Positions 8,406 to 17,673 of a stretch of DNA of 52,062 bases are shown one piece after another. The stretch is from CAZDWZ01 sp964509425 (lineage in GTDB: Bacteria > Bdellovibrionota_C > UBA2361 > SZUA-149 > CAZDWZ01): contig CAZDWZ010000023.1 in the NCBI GenBank assembly GCA_964509425.1, positions 1-52,062 on the forward strand. Direction: 5' to 3'. The stretch's first letter is position 1; the number at the start of each line of letters is the position of its first letter. The notes under the pieces were generated by a model that had not been told where the DNA came from, did no database searches, and saw nothing but the letters and a program-made list of their open reading frames with translations. The position numbers and the translations under genes were made by a program.

Positions 8406-9305
8406 ATGAACTCGCACTTGGTCCGAAAGTATTCAACCCTGAAACATCTCTCTGCTGCGTTAAACGTAAACAATCTCTCATCGGCATTCAAAAAGTCCCT
8501 TTTCGGGGTTCTCCTCGTTGCGGGAGTGCCTCTGCTTTCTCCGGCCCAGGCTCAGGTGCCGCATGAGGTCATAGTTGGACGAACCGCCGGGGGCGATACC
8601 ACGCTCGTGGCATCGACGGACTACCTTCGATTTTATGGCGACGCTGGAAGCTCGTATTCCTGTGAAATTCTCGCCGTCAATGCTGGCGCAAACGGCTTCT
8701 TGAATTCGCCGGTGCGAGTGATTGCCGATAACGGGACGGGCGCCACCACGTTGATAACTCCGCGGGCGTGCGGCTTCGACAACCCGCGAGTCGGCTCAGA
8801 GGTTTCGCGATTCTGCTTTGTTCTCCCAGCGACCGTTTCGTTCCCGGAGGTCCAAATCGATCTGGGATGGACAGGTGCGTATCCGGCGAATGTGCGCCTG
8901 GCATGCGACGAGACGACGCTGTATTCAGGATTTAACACCAGCGTAACCAACTTCAACTTCCTTGAGCTGACGAGCACCCTCGACCGTGCAACGACTCAGT
9001 CGTTTGTATTGCGAGACCTGACAGCCACCATAACGGCGATCAACACTCTTCCGGCGATAGACGTGGTGGTGATTGATGGAACGACAGTGACCATACCGGC
9101 GAATTCACGAACGGATGTCGACGTGCATACGGCGGCGGGCACTGGTGTGTTCGGTCCCGTGAAGATTGCTCATAATGGAGCACCCGGAAGCCTGAAGGCG
9201 GTCGTTTCGCAGTATAACATCACGAGCACCTCCCCGCTGACTTTCGCCCCCGTGGCACAGGAGGTTGCGGTCACTCGAGGTCAGCTCGCTGGAATAAATC
9301 GCTGA
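8406..9305 (+). CDS. exported beta-rich hypothetical protein
   Basis: 299 aa from ATG 8406, preceded by GAGGAGGGAGAA, a strong ribosome binding site. The upstream in-frame start at 8367 would read through that site. A long n-region (about 30 residues) precedes a hydrophobic core VLLVAGVPLL and a PAQAQ cleavage site near residue 48. The mature part is Thr-, Val- and Ala-rich with alternating hydrophobic residues, as in surface beta-sandwich proteins. Four cysteines could form disulfides. No family recognised. Probably periplasmic or surface-exposed. Confidence 0.78.
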   Translation: MNSHLVRKYSTLKHLSAALNVNNLSSAFKKSLFGVLLVAGVPLLSPAQAQVPHEVIVGRTAGGDTTLVASTDYLRFYGDAGSSYSCEILAVNAGANGFLNSPVRVIADNGTGATTLITPRACGFDNPRVGSEVSRFCFVLPATVSFPEVQIDLGWTGAYPANVRLACDETTLYSGFNTSVTNFNFLELTSTLDRATTQSFVLRDLTATITAINTLPAIDVVVIDGTTVTIPANSRTDVDVHTAAGTGVFGPVKIAHNGAPGSLKAVVSQYNITSTSPLTFAPVAQEVAVTRGQLAGINR

Positions 9306-9390
9306 TAGAGTTTGAAGCACGTTGATGCGTGGAACGAAGAGAGCGCGCTCGCTCTGCGTTCCCCCGTTTTTGCAGACGTCATGTTTCACT

Positions 9391-9864
9391 ATGAGCTCAG
9401 CAGATCCCCGAGCCCTGATCGGCGCGAATGGTTTCGTGAAATGGCACGAGCGACCGGATCGCCTCGATATTTATCAAACTGCCATTGGCTGGCCGCTCCT
9501 CGCCACCACGATAAATGGTTTTGGTGTGCCCGCGAGTTGGAACCAGCGGACGGGGCTTAGCAAAATTGAAACCCTCTTTGCGGTGCTTCGAGAACTCTCA
9601 AACGAGTGGGTCGGATTCTATTTTACAAATCCAGACGAATGTTTCTCAGAGCTGATGTGGACGCTACCGAGCGTCAAGCCAGTTGTCGAAATGCTTGGCG
9701 AGTTTGAGGATAACCCGGGCGAACAGGGCGGGGCATGCTTTCTCGGCTTCTTCTACGGACAGCTCGAGAATCAGATTCTTTTTGTTCATCTCCCAGGGAA
9801 TGTTTTTCGAATCAGTCTCTTTGGGCAGCTCAAAGTATTGATTCCGGAGAAGTTGAAAGGGTGA
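9391..9864 (+). CDS. hypothetical cytoplasmic protein
   Basis: 157 aa from ATG 9391 (MSSADPRALIGANG). The frame is open to 9322, but the extra residues are basic and not protein-like. It has no signal peptide or membrane segment. Composition is mixed, with many aromatic residues (WVGFYF, FLGFFYGQ). No family recognised. The ribosome binding site is weak, so the start could be a few codons off. A dispersed repeat follows 27 bases after the stop. Confidence 0.6.
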   Translation: MSSADPRALIGANGFVKWHERPDRLDIYQTAIGWPLLATTINGFGVPASWNQRTGLSKIETLFAVLRELSNEWVGFYFTNPDECFSELMWTLPSVKPVVEMLGEFEDNPGEQGGACFLGFFYGQLENQILFVHLPGNVFRISLFGQLKVLIPEKLKG

Positions 9865-9890
9865 CGCCGAGCTGGCTCGCTTTTCTTTTT

Positions 9891-9919
9891 AACCACGGAG
9901 GCACAGGGGCACGGAGGAG
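9891..9919. repeat. CTCTGTG-type dispersed repeat, single copy
   Basis: AACCACGGAGGCACAGGGGC and the following bases are a diverged copy, in inverse orientation, of the repeats at 13155-13203 and 14743-14790. No paired arm is seen here. It lies just after a stop codon. Confidence 0.6.
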
Positions 9920-10197
9920 GAAGACGCTTTAGACCTCAGCTCTTCAATTGCAGAAACTATCTTCGCTGATTGAGATTAAGCCGCACCCCACAGAAAAAAA
10001 CTTGTGGGAATTCTCTCCAAAGAACAGCCCACAGCATCTTACAGCCCTCATCCAGCCTCTCTCTCGTTTTGTCACATCGTTGATCCGCACTCGCCAACTT
10101 CTCTAAGCATGACAAACGGCTTGAACCTTCCTTGAGAGACGCACCCCGCGCTCTCAAAGGAGGATCGAGCATCCTCCAACGCCAACTGGAGAAGGTT

Positions 10198-10416
10198 ATG
10201 AGCGAAGTGGTGGTTCCCGCCGGATGTGCCGATCCGGTGGAGGGTCAGCAGTACTGGGAGATGCTGAAATCTCCGGGCTCGGTCGTACCGGCGACTCGCG
10301 CGACTCTCGACATGCACGTCACTCGGTGTGAGGCGTGCCTGCGGAAGAGCCTCGACAAGATCCGGCCAGCGGTCGAGGCCGAAGCCCGGAGAGCTGAGGG
10401 CGACGCACAGACCTGA
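10198..10416 (+). CDS. small zinc-finger protein, anti-sigma (ZAS)-like
   Basis: 72 aa from ATG 10198, with GGAGAAGG just upstream. Residues 40-48 contain H-V-T-R-C-E-A-C, the H-x3-C-x2-C pattern of zinc-binding anti-sigma domains, followed by a basic helix. The protein is too short to hold a membrane anchor, so it would be a soluble zinc-binding protein. It lies alone; the sigma factor at 20419-21237 is 10 kb away. Anti-sigma activity is an inference from the motif only. Confidence 0.6.
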   Translation: MSEVVVPAGCADPVEGQQYWEMLKSPGSVVPATRATLDMHVTRCEACLRKSLDKIRPAVEAEARRAEGDAQT

Positions 10417-10448
10417 GACCAAAAACTTCGATAGGGTTGTCGTTCGCA

Positions 10449-10469
10449 GAGGCGGGCTGGTGCCGCCTC
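10449..10469 (+). terminator. hairpin after the ZAS-like gene
   Basis: GAGGCGG and CCGCCTC pair around a 7-base loop, 32 bases after the stop. No T-run follows, so termination is only suggested. Confidence 0.35.
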
Positions 10470-10699
10470 GTTTACTGGCTGCTTTCAATTTCTGTGGTTT
10501 GATCTGGAACAAGATTGTCCCTCCGCCCCCGCCCGGAGCCGAGCGTATTCCGCAGAGAGTTCGAAGAATTAGTCCGACCGCTCTCCACTTTTAGGCCGCG
10601 TTTACATATCCACAACATTCTGTTTGCGAAACTATGACGCTCCGGCAAATCGTCCGGCCTCTCCCCATATCAGTCCAAAGCCACCTCGGGAGACAAAAC

Positions 10700-13132
10700 A
10701 TGAAATACCGTGAAGCGTTGCTCTCGATTTCGCTGGCCCTCTTAGTTTTATTTCCCTGCGCTTCGGCCTTCGCGGATACGGAGGACATCGACTACTCGCA
10801 GCTCAGCACCGAGGCGCTCCGCGCTCGGGCGATTCGGGTTACCAATCGCGACTCCCTCAATCAACTGCTGGCCGAGCTCCTCTCCCGAGGGGAGCCTGGG
10901 ATCGAATCGTTCAAATTATTACTCGAAGACCCGGCCACGGGCGAAAGGTCACGATATCTAAAGAAAGACGTCATCGAATTTCTTGGGAACAAAAAAGCTG
11001 ATTGGGCGACTCCGCTGCTCACGCCATTGCTTCCAGAAAAGTTCTTCACCCATTCCGCCGCCGTGGCGCTCGCAAAAATCAGCCCTGACGATCCCGCGCT
11101 TTCTGACGCGATCGTGAAGACGTTTCAGTCGAACGACGGAATGGAGCGGCTCGCTGCACACGCGGCGGTTCAGGCGATGGGTCCATCGGGAAAGCGATTT
11201 TTACCTCAGCTGACAGACCTGGCGAAACGGGGCGACCTCCACTGGACTCTAAAGTCCATCGGCGCAATCGGGCCCGAAGCGAAGGCGGCGATTCCAGTTC
11301 TCAAGAAAATCTTGGACGGCATGAAGCCGCCGTCGGCTGGCCAATGTCTCACCGGATATCCCTTTCATGAGGCCGCGATCTTGTCGACGCTTGCACAGAT
11401 CGGACCTTCTGCGGAAAACATATTGATCGATCGGGTAGGTCGAGGAAAAGATTTTCGCCGTTTTGCGATCGACGCCCTCGGGCAGATGCGAGGCCGATCT
11501 CAAAAAGGGACGAAGGCACTTGTCGCCCAGCTCCGGGATGCTGATCCCCATGTGAAAGGTCGCGCGGCGCTGGCACTCGCGGCGAATACAAATCTCGAGA
11601 ACCCGCCGGAAGAGGTGGCTCTCGCCGCTCGCGTGATGTCTGGTCTGCTGAATGACCCGAAACAGAATGAGCATGCGGTGAAGGTTCTTCTCGCTCTCGG
11701 GGAGCCGGGGAAAAAGGCGCTCGTAGACGCAGCCGAGATCTCGGAGAAGAATATAACTACCCCATCCGGACGCTGGGTAGCCGCCGCGGGTCTCCTCACT
11801 GTAGACCCCGGTCACGCGGACGCCGTCAAACTCATTCAGCATGAGTTTAACTCGGCGGATCCTCTAAATGCCATCAATGTCCTCCCGGCACTCGCGCTCT
11901 ACGGCGTCACACTCGATGAGTCGATGGTGAAGAAACTCCAATCCATAATCCCAACGTTACCGATCGCTCATCGTTTGGTGCTCGGTGTGAATCTCGCCCC
12001 ATTTGGTGAGTCAGCAAGCTCGCTCGCACCTTCCGTAGCAAGAGCCTATCTGGAGCATCAATCGTTTCAAGGATTCCGTTCCGAAGATTGGGATATGGAA
12101 ATGCTCGCCTCACTCCGCTGCATCGGCCGCGAAGGAGACACCGAGACCGTCGGGTTATTGAGAGAAGCCCTTCGCGAGGCGATAAAAGGCGGGCCCGGGA
12201 AAGTTCTCGAAAACACCGTCCTCGCACTGCAGGGATACGGGAAGACTGCACTTGAAGCGAAAGACGAGCTGTCCCATGCCTCCCTCAAGGGCTCGCCAGA
12301 AGCAGTCGCGCTGCTCGCGGTCCTCGGGGAAAAAGTGAGTTTGAGCGACGCGTTTTTCTCGAGTCTGCGTCTCGATTTTTTCTCGCTTACGGATATCGTG
12401 AGCTCGATTGACGAGTTCAATATTCGAAACTCCGGCCGCGCCCGTATGTGGCGAGAGGAGCAGTCGTGGGTTGGCGCTGGGTTTGCCGATGCCGCTCCTG
12501 ATTCGCACGGAGATGCACTTCGGGGCACCGCTTTTCGAGTTTTGGGATTCCCTGAACGTGAAACGGAAAAAATCACCGCCGGATGGACACCCGAATGCCA
12601 ACTGCTCTCACCGCACACCATCGCTCTCCTCCGTGAAAAGGCCGTGCCGTTCTTAAAAGAGGCTGCGGGAATGAGGAATTGTTATTACGTGCTCCCCGCC
12701 CTCGCCGTCCTCGGTCCGACGGCACGGGATGTGATCCCAGCAGTGCTCGAGAAGTATAAAGACTACAGCCCGCCCCAGCTTGTGGTGGCGCGCGCGGCGA
12801 TTGGTGAAGACAGGAAGTCCGCGATGGGCGAAGTCATACACGAGCTGAGAAGCCAGCTGGAGAACGCCGAAACAGGCACTCGCAAAGCAGCACCGATGGA
12901 AGACGCAATTTGCGATCTGGGACAGAATGCCGAACCGATCCTAGCGGCTCTCGAACAATCCGCCGAAACGGGTTTGCAGGAACGAGCCGGGTTGCTCCGC
13001 CGCGCGATTCAGCTTCGCGGGAGAAATCCGGAATGTTCGTCGCTTACCCGAATAGGTTGGCCCACGAAACCGAAGGCGTGCAAAGTCGGAACAGGGAAAA
13101 GTTTTGGCACGGGGTGTCCGTGCGTTCAGTGA
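10700..13132 (+). CDS. exported HEAT-repeat protein
   Basis: 810 aa from ATG 10700, preceded by CGGGAGA. Residues 1-26 form a signal peptide (ALLSISLALLVLFPCASAFA). The rest is built of repeated helix pairs typical of HEAT/PBS-lyase repeats, with recurring units such as AAHAAVQAMGPSGKRFLPQL, IGPEAKAAIPVLKKIL and LGPTARDVIPAVLEKY. Such solenoids serve as protein-binding scaffolds. With a signal peptide it would act in the periplasm or outside. A Cys-containing tail ends the protein (CKVGTGKSFGTGCPC). It is monocistronic and followed by a hairpin repeat. Confidence 0.85.
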   Translation: MKYREALLSISLALLVLFPCASAFADTEDIDYSQLSTEALRARAIRVTNRDSLNQLLAELLSRGEPGIESFKLLLEDPATGERSRYLKKDVIEFLGNKKADWATPLLTPLLPEKFFTHSAAVALAKISPDDPALSDAIVKTFQSNDGMERLAAHAAVQAMGPSGKRFLPQLTDLAKRGDLHWTLKSIGAIGPEAKAAIPVLKKILDGMKPPSAGQCLTGYPFHEAAILSTLAQIGPSAENILIDRVGRGKDFRRFAIDALGQMRGRSQKGTKALVAQLRDADPHVKGRAALALAANTNLENPPEEVALAARVMSGLLNDPKQNEHAVKVLLALGEPGKKALVDAAEISEKNITTPSGRWVAAAGLLTVDPGHADAVKLIQHEFNSADPLNAINVLPALALYGVTLDESMVKKLQSIIPTLPIAHRLVLGVNLAPFGESASSLAPSVARAYLEHQSFQGFRSEDWDMEMLASLRCIGREGDTETVGLLREALREAIKGGPGKVLENTVLALQGYGKTALEAKDELSHASLKGSPEAVALLAVLGEKVSLSDAFFSSLRLDFFSLTDIVSSIDEFNIRNSGRARMWREEQSWVGAGFADAAPDSHGDALRGTAFRVLGFPERETEKITAGWTPECQLLSPHTIALLREKAVPFLKEAAGMRNCYYVLPALAVLGPTARDVIPAVLEKYKDYSPPQLVVARAAIGEDRKSAMGEVIHELRSQLENAETGTRKAAPMEDAICDLGQNAEPILAALEQSAETGLQERAGLLRRAIQLRGRNPECSSLTRIGWPTKPKACKVGTGKSFGTGCPCVQ

Positions 13133-13154
13133 TTGCTACGTGTGATCTCTGTGT

Positions 13155-13203
13155 CTCTGTGTCTCTGTGGTTCAATGTTTTGTTGAACCACAGAGACACA
13201 GAG
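13155..13203. repeat. CTCTGTG-type repeat forming a 21-bp hairpin
   Basis: CTCTGTGTCTCTGTGGTTCAA at 13155-13175 is followed by its perfect reverse complement at 13183-13203, with a 7-base loop. It starts 23 bases after the HEAT-repeat gene, so besides being a dispersed repeat it could end that transcript, although there is only a short TTTT after it. Confidence 0.85.
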
Positions 13204-13520
13204 TTTTGAGCCTGGACAGGCGAGCCCCGGTAGGTCCGATCTGGAACGGGGTTCATTCAGAGGAGTCTACTCACGAAACTTCGCAGATGCACAGCCGATA
13301 TCTCCTCTGGAACTGAATGGTATCGGAGAAACTCTCAATCGAGCTGGTTAGAGAATGTGAACCCTGATTCGTTGGAATGCCAACCGCCTCGAATTTTCGA
13401 GCGGAGGAAACGTATTCGTTTTAGCCTTCACAATTCACCCAGTTTTCACGATGATTCCTCATACGGAAACGACAAAGAATCGTGCTTTCGCGTCGAAGGA
13501 AAATGCAAAGGAAGAAACCC

Positions 13521-14714
13521 ATGCTCCGCCAGATTTTTAGCTCCGCAGTAGCGATTCTCATCTCTTCTCAAGTGGTTCCGGCTTTCGCGGAAGCGGGGTC
13601 CGGCTCTCCCTGGCAGGGAGAATGGATCTCGACGGGCGAAACTCCGAAAGCCGGGTTGAGCATCACGAACTGCGCGAAGGACTCGGCGTGTAAAGCCGAG
13701 TTTTTCGGGCTCGATTCACTCTCCGTGAGCTGCCTCCGGGAGGGACCGACGGCTTCGGCATCGGGAGGTTCCGGTCTCATCGCAAACCTTGAACCTTCGA
13801 CACCGAACGGCTCCTCTGATTGCCGGATTCAGCTTACGCTTGACGGGGACGGAGACGCCGCAACCCTTCGAGCGAAACGAATTGACGACGGGAAGACGTG
13901 CAACCTCGGAGGCTGTTCTCCGCTTGCCGTGAATGAAGAGCGGAGTTACCGGCGAGTCTCGAAAGATTCTTTCAGCCGGAAGATTTCGCTCTGGGGAAAG
14001 TGTTTCGGAATGGATACTCCCGCGGGCCGCGCGTGGTGCACCGACAATGAGGTGCAGGAGATAATCGAGCGGGCAGATCTGGTTCCCTATGCCCCGGCGG
14101 ATTGGCACTGGGGATTTGATGGGGCGATTATCAAACGTTGCGATGGAGAAGCCGACGCTCGAACATGTCTTCGCCGGGCGTTTGCGGAGAAACTCTCCGA
14201 GCTCGAAGCCTCGTCGAACGCGAAGGTAGAGAACTATACCGAGCCCGGAGATCGGGAGACGGCAAAGAAGCTGCTCGCGAAGATTCACGGAGTCTACAAG
14301 GATCGGTTCAAGAATTCGAATGTCGATGGAGAAGAATACGACTCCGAGAATATCCTCGAGATTTTCCCGGTCGCAGACGACGCGGCGTACATCAAACTGC
14401 ATCTTGATTTTTTCAACGGCCATATCTGCGGTGCGGCGGGGATCGTCGAATACAAAAAGGTCGGAGGATTCGTGTTTCAGGATCCGACCGAGGGGAACAA
14501 ATGCATCCTCACGTTAAAGGCGGATGGCGGAGACGTCGTTCTTGAAGATCCGGACGGCCTCTGCCGGAGCACGATGTGCGGCGCCCGGGGCTCTTTCGAC
14601 GGAACCAAGTTTCCGCTGAAAAGGCGGCGAACGATTCGCTACAAGGCACTGATTGAGAAGTCAGAAGAATATACGGACGCGATTGCCGAGTATCGGAAGC
14701 GACACGCGAAATAA
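13521..14714 (+). CDS. exported hypothetical protein with LprI-like segment
   Basis: 397 aa from ATG 13521, with AAGGAAG nine bases upstream. It has a signal peptide of about 24 residues (IFSSAVAILISSQVVPAFA). An N-terminal domain starts with W-x-G-x-W (PWQGEWIS) and paired cysteines. A middle segment of the form KRC-x7-TCLRRAFAEKLSELE resembles the LprI/DUF1311 type, where a helical pair is tied by a disulfide. A second cysteine-containing beta domain follows. Related proteins inhibit lysozymes, but this one is much longer, so I would not assign that function. Confidence 0.72.
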   Translation: MLRQIFSSAVAILISSQVVPAFAEAGSGSPWQGEWISTGETPKAGLSITNCAKDSACKAEFFGLDSLSVSCLREGPTASASGGSGLIANLEPSTPNGSSDCRIQLTLDGDGDAATLRAKRIDDGKTCNLGGCSPLAVNEERSYRRVSKDSFSRKISLWGKCFGMDTPAGRAWCTDNEVQEIIERADLVPYAPADWHWGFDGAIIKRCDGEADARTCLRRAFAEKLSELEASSNAKVENYTEPGDRETAKKLLAKIHGVYKDRFKNSNVDGEEYDSENILEIFPVADDAAYIKLHLDFFNGHICGAAGIVEYKKVGGFVFQDPTEGNKCILTLKADGGDVVLEDPDGLCRSTMCGARGSFDGTKFPLKRRRTIRYKALIEKSEEYTDAIAEYRKRHAK

Positions 14715-14742
14715 GCGGCGGAGCATCGCTGTGGAAACTCAG

Positions 14743-14790
14743 TGCCTCTGTGCCTCTGTGCCTCTGTGCCTCTGTGCCTCTGTGGTTAAA
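14743..14790. repeat. five tandem TGCCTCTG octamers
   Basis: The octamer TGCCTCTG occurs five times without interruption at 14743-14782 and ends in TGGTTAAA. It is a tandemly expanded version of the CTCTGTG repeat family. It lies 28 bases after the preceding stop codon. No inverted partner is seen. Confidence 0.85.
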
Positions 14791-14894
14791 CAGACAAGGC
14801 GAGCAAGGTCGTAGGAACGTTGCGATTCATCCAAATCCCGAGTGCAGACAAAGCGCATTCGGAATTTGGACGTTTAAACGAGAACACCAAACGA

Positions 14895-15974
14895 TTAGCC
14901 CGCAAACGGATAATCCGTGTATCCCTTTTCTCCGCCGCCGTAGAAAGTGCTGGTGTCCGGCTTATTGAGCGGGAGTCCCCGCTCGAAGCGGCGTGGGAGA
15001 TCCGGGTTTGCGAGAAAGATCGCCCCGAAAGACACGAGATCGGCGTCTCCCGATGCGAGAACAGACTCTGCCCGCTCCTTGGTATATCCGGCATTTACCA
15101 TGAGCGGTCCCGAGAAAGATGGTCGGATGTCTGCGGCATACACGGGCTTGGCTCCGGCTTTCACGTCTCCGTCCGTCGCCTCGACAAGGTGAAGATAGCA
15201 GATACTCCGCTTCGAAAGTTCTTTGGCAAGGAGCGCAAAGAGAGCCTTCGGATCACTATCCGACATGTCATTAAACACTCCGCTCGGGGAGATTCGGATG
15301 GCAACACGATCGGCGCTCCACGCCGCGCAAACCGCATCGGTTACTTGGAGAGCAAAGCGAATGCGATTCTCCATGCTGCCTCCGTATTCGTCGGTTCGCC
15401 GGTTCGAGCCGTCGCGAAGGAACTGATCGATGAGATAGCCGTTTGCGCCGTGAATCTCGACGCCGTCGAAGCCCGCAGCCTTTGCGTTCTTCGCCCCCTC
15501 TGCGAATTGACCGATGATTTCCTTGATCTCAGGAATCTCAAGGGCACGCGGGGTCACGAACTCTTTCATTCCCTCTGAAGTGTACGACGAGCCCTTTGGA
15601 GCAATCGCCGATGGCGCGACCGGAAGCTCATTGTTCGGTTGAAAAAGCGGATGTGAGATCCGGCCGACGTGCCAGAGTTGGAGAAATATCTTCCCGCCCT
15701 TTTCGTGAACCGCTTTCGTCACGGCCTTCCATCCTTCAACCTGGGCCGAAGAATGAATACCGGGCGTGGAAGGATAACCGACTCCCTGCTGCGAAATCTG
15801 AGTTGCTTCCGTGATGAGCAAGCCGCCTGTCGAGCGCTGCGCGTAATACTCCGCAGCAAGTGGATTCGGAACATTGCCGTCAATCGCGCGGCTTCGGGTC
15901 ATGGGAGCGAGAACCATACGGTTGTTGAGTGAGAGGCCTCGCAGGTCGAATGAAGAGAAGAGGGAAGAGTTCAT
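14895..15974 (-). CDS. old yellow enzyme family FMN ene-reductase (NemA-like)
   Basis: 359 aa, full length for the family. It uses NAD(P)H and FMN to reduce activated C=C bonds or nitro compounds in the cytoplasm. The TIM barrel shows VLAPMTRSRA at the FMN site, LQLWHVGR, the substrate-binding His/Asn pair in EIHGANGYLIDQFL (H175, N178, with Y180), the family signature RRTDEYGGSMENR, and the phosphate-binding end NAGYTKERAE with FGAIFLANPDLPRR. It stands alone on its strand. In other bacteria such genes often sit next to a TetR-type repressor (NemR); none is next to it here. Confidence 0.93.
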   Translation of the reverse strand: MNSSLFSSFDLRGLSLNNRMVLAPMTRSRAIDGNVPNPLAAEYYAQRSTGGLLITEATQISQQGVGYPSTPGIHSSAQVEGWKAVTKAVHEKGGKIFLQLWHVGRISHPLFQPNNELPVAPSAIAPKGSSYTSEGMKEFVTPRALEIPEIKEIIGQFAEGAKNAKAAGFDGVEIHGANGYLIDQFLRDGSNRRTDEYGGSMENRIRFALQVTDAVCAAWSADRVAIRISPSGVFNDMSDSDPKALFALLAKELSKRSICYLHLVEATDGDVKAGAKPVYAADIRPSFSGPLMVNAGYTKERAESVLASGDADLVSFGAIFLANPDLPRRFERGLPLNKPDTSTFYGGGEKGYTDYPFAG

Positions 15975-16411
15975 GTTTCACCTATGGCGAAGAGAGTTGT
16001 GCGTGCAGGGCTAACAAATTTTAAGACTCTGTTCCAGAAAAATGGAAGCGTTCGCCGGGTGACTGAGAGAGCGTGAGGTGAGCTTGGTGCGGTGCAGTGC
16101 ACCAGGTGAGCGAGGATGCTCAAAAGTCACATTCGGTCTTACCAAACAGCCGGTCTCCGCAATTGCCGACGGAAAACCAAAAAGTCCGAAACCCTTTACT
16201 CTCGACCATTAATTCGTAATCAGCAGATCCGCGACCGCGGAATAATAAAGCGAGGAGGCTGGAAGGTTCGGTGTTGCGATGCCTCCACGCTGAACGTGCC
16301 TCGAAGAAGAATTCATTTTGTTTTCTTTTCTCTGACTTTCTTTGAACTGCCGGGCAGCGAGGTGTTCGGTCCGCATAATGGTTCAAGAAGCGGAAAAGCC
16401 AGGGGAGTTTT
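15975..16411. other. intergenic, upstream region of the ene-reductase gene
   Basis: No gene supported. Frames at 16116-16460 and 16120-16419 on opposite strands have no start signals. The only structure noted is the palindrome at 16091-16103. Confidence 0.45.
16091..16103. promoter_or_regulatory. 13-bp palindrome, candidate operator
   Basis: GGTGCAGTGCACC is a perfect palindrome around a central G, about 117 bases upstream of the ene-reductase start. Its form would suit a dimeric repressor, but its distance from the start is large. Low support. Confidence 0.25.
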
Positions 16412-16726
16412 ATGCTCACGATTCTCGATACGATTCAGGGTGCCGCCGGAGCATTGGTGATGGTGGTTGCCGGATTGCTCACAACGCTCTCGCTCTCGGT
16501 GTTCGTGCCCATCTTCATCATAAAGGATGAAAAGCTTTTGATGGGGAACCGGGCGTATAATGTCGCGTACGCAATCGGAACCTTTTTCTTCTTCCCGCTC
16601 GCTTTCGGATACTGCCTATTTAGCTGGAGAGGAGTTCGCATTCCGCTGATTTTTGCAGGCTGGGCATTCTTCGTCGCGGTCTCAACGTTCGTGCTTCGCG
16701 CAGTCCTCGCCTATTACGTCGTGTAG
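16412..16726 (+). CDS. small integral membrane protein
   Basis: 104 aa with three predicted membrane spans (about 13-38, 50-68 and 76-100) joined by short charged loops. AGGGGAG stands just before the ATG at 16412. No family recognised. It is a singleton. Confidence 0.72.
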   Translation: MLTILDTIQGAAGALVMVVAGLLTTLSLSVFVPIFIIKDEKLLMGNRAYNVAYAIGTFFFFPLAFGYCLFSWRGVRIPLIFAGWAFFVAVSTFVLRAVLAYYVV

Positions 16727-17034
16727 TGGGCATGCCTTCGAAGGTCATTTCAACGTCGTATGCGTTTTCGATGGTTCACGATCCCGGATTTCGCGTTCCG
16801 GAAATTATTTCCGAATCAGCGCTAAGAGAATCACGGAGCTGATCACGGCGTAATGCCCTCTCCTTTCGTCTCGGATTTTAATCCTAACAGCGGCGCACAT
16901 CTCCAGCACGGTGGCTGCATTTCTTCGATCAAACCGGCCAGTAGTTTTCCACAGCTCATAACGAGTTTGCGTATCAAGCAGCTGCGGCATCCATGACGTG
17001 GCTGTGGAGAATTGTAATCTTTCAAAGGAAAAGT
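16727..17034. other. intergenic, no supported gene
   Basis: About 310 bases. Short minus-strand frames at 16805-17025 lack a start signal. No repeat or hairpin was noticed. Confidence 0.45.
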
Positions 17035-17595
17035 ATGAGAAAATTCGGATTTTTTATGTTTGTCGTGTCAGCATTTACAATTGGAATCACTCCGACAACC
17101 GGAAGTACGCAAGAAACGGAGGCCGGTCGAGAGAGTGAAAAGTCGATCGTTGAATACGCTGAGACGTTCCAAGCTGTCCCAACCTGTACGGTCCAGGGCG
17201 GAACAGAGGCGGATGGCAGCTGGGGGATCCGATTTCTCGATTCGCACGGCGAAGGATCCCGGATTCCGTTTCTCGGAGAGGGCGACGAACGAACATCACT
17301 CATCCGCTGCAGCCCTCTGACGCTTGATCCCACGAAGGTTCGGTGCGTCAGCTACGATAGTTCACGGCCGAAGAAGCGAATCGACAATATCGTAATCATC
17401 TCCCTTCCTTCGACGTATCCCGGATTAGTCACATTCGAATGGATTCTGTTCGACAACGCGTATCAAGATCCCGCATTGATCTCGACTCAGTCGATAAACG
17501 CCGATTGCGAGCTCGATCCGAGATCGGCGCTCTACTATGGCGGCACGATCGGCGTGTGGGAGAGCGCCTCCCCGGATCGGCAGCGGAACCGGTAG
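17035..17595 (+). CDS. exported hypothetical protein
   Basis: 186 aa from ATG 17035, with AAAGGA upstream. The signal peptide MRKFGFFMFVVSAFTIGI ends near residue 24. The mature domain has four cysteines (TCTVQGG, RCSPL, RCVSYD, DCELD) that could form two disulfides, and alternating strands such as IDNIVIISL and LVTFEWILFD. No family recognised. It ends convergent with the minus-strand gene at 17674. Confidence 0.7.
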   Translation: MRKFGFFMFVVSAFTIGITPTTGSTQETEAGRESEKSIVEYAETFQAVPTCTVQGGTEADGSWGIRFLDSHGEGSRIPFLGEGDERTSLIRCSPLTLDPTKVRCVSYDSSRPKKRIDNIVIISLPSTYPGLVTFEWILFDNAYQDPALISTQSINADCELDPRSALYYGGTIGVWESASPDRQRNR

Positions 17596-17618
17596 AGAAC
17601 GTCAGCACGATTCGAGCT

Positions 17619-17640
17619 CTCCTCGAGGTTCTTCGAGGAG
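17619..17640. terminator. hairpin between convergent genes
   Basis: CTCCTCGA and TCGAGGAG pair perfectly around a 6-base loop, 23 bases past one stop and 33 bases before the other. Its position between convergent genes suggests a two-way terminator; there is no long T-run. Confidence 0.45.
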
Positions 17641-17673
17641 GGCCGATAGCGTATCCTCAAAGCGCAATGCCAG

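Noticed and set aside
14743..14782. CRISPR-like array
   Set aside because: The units are 8 bases, directly adjacent, with no spacers and no cas genes; a simple tandem repeat.
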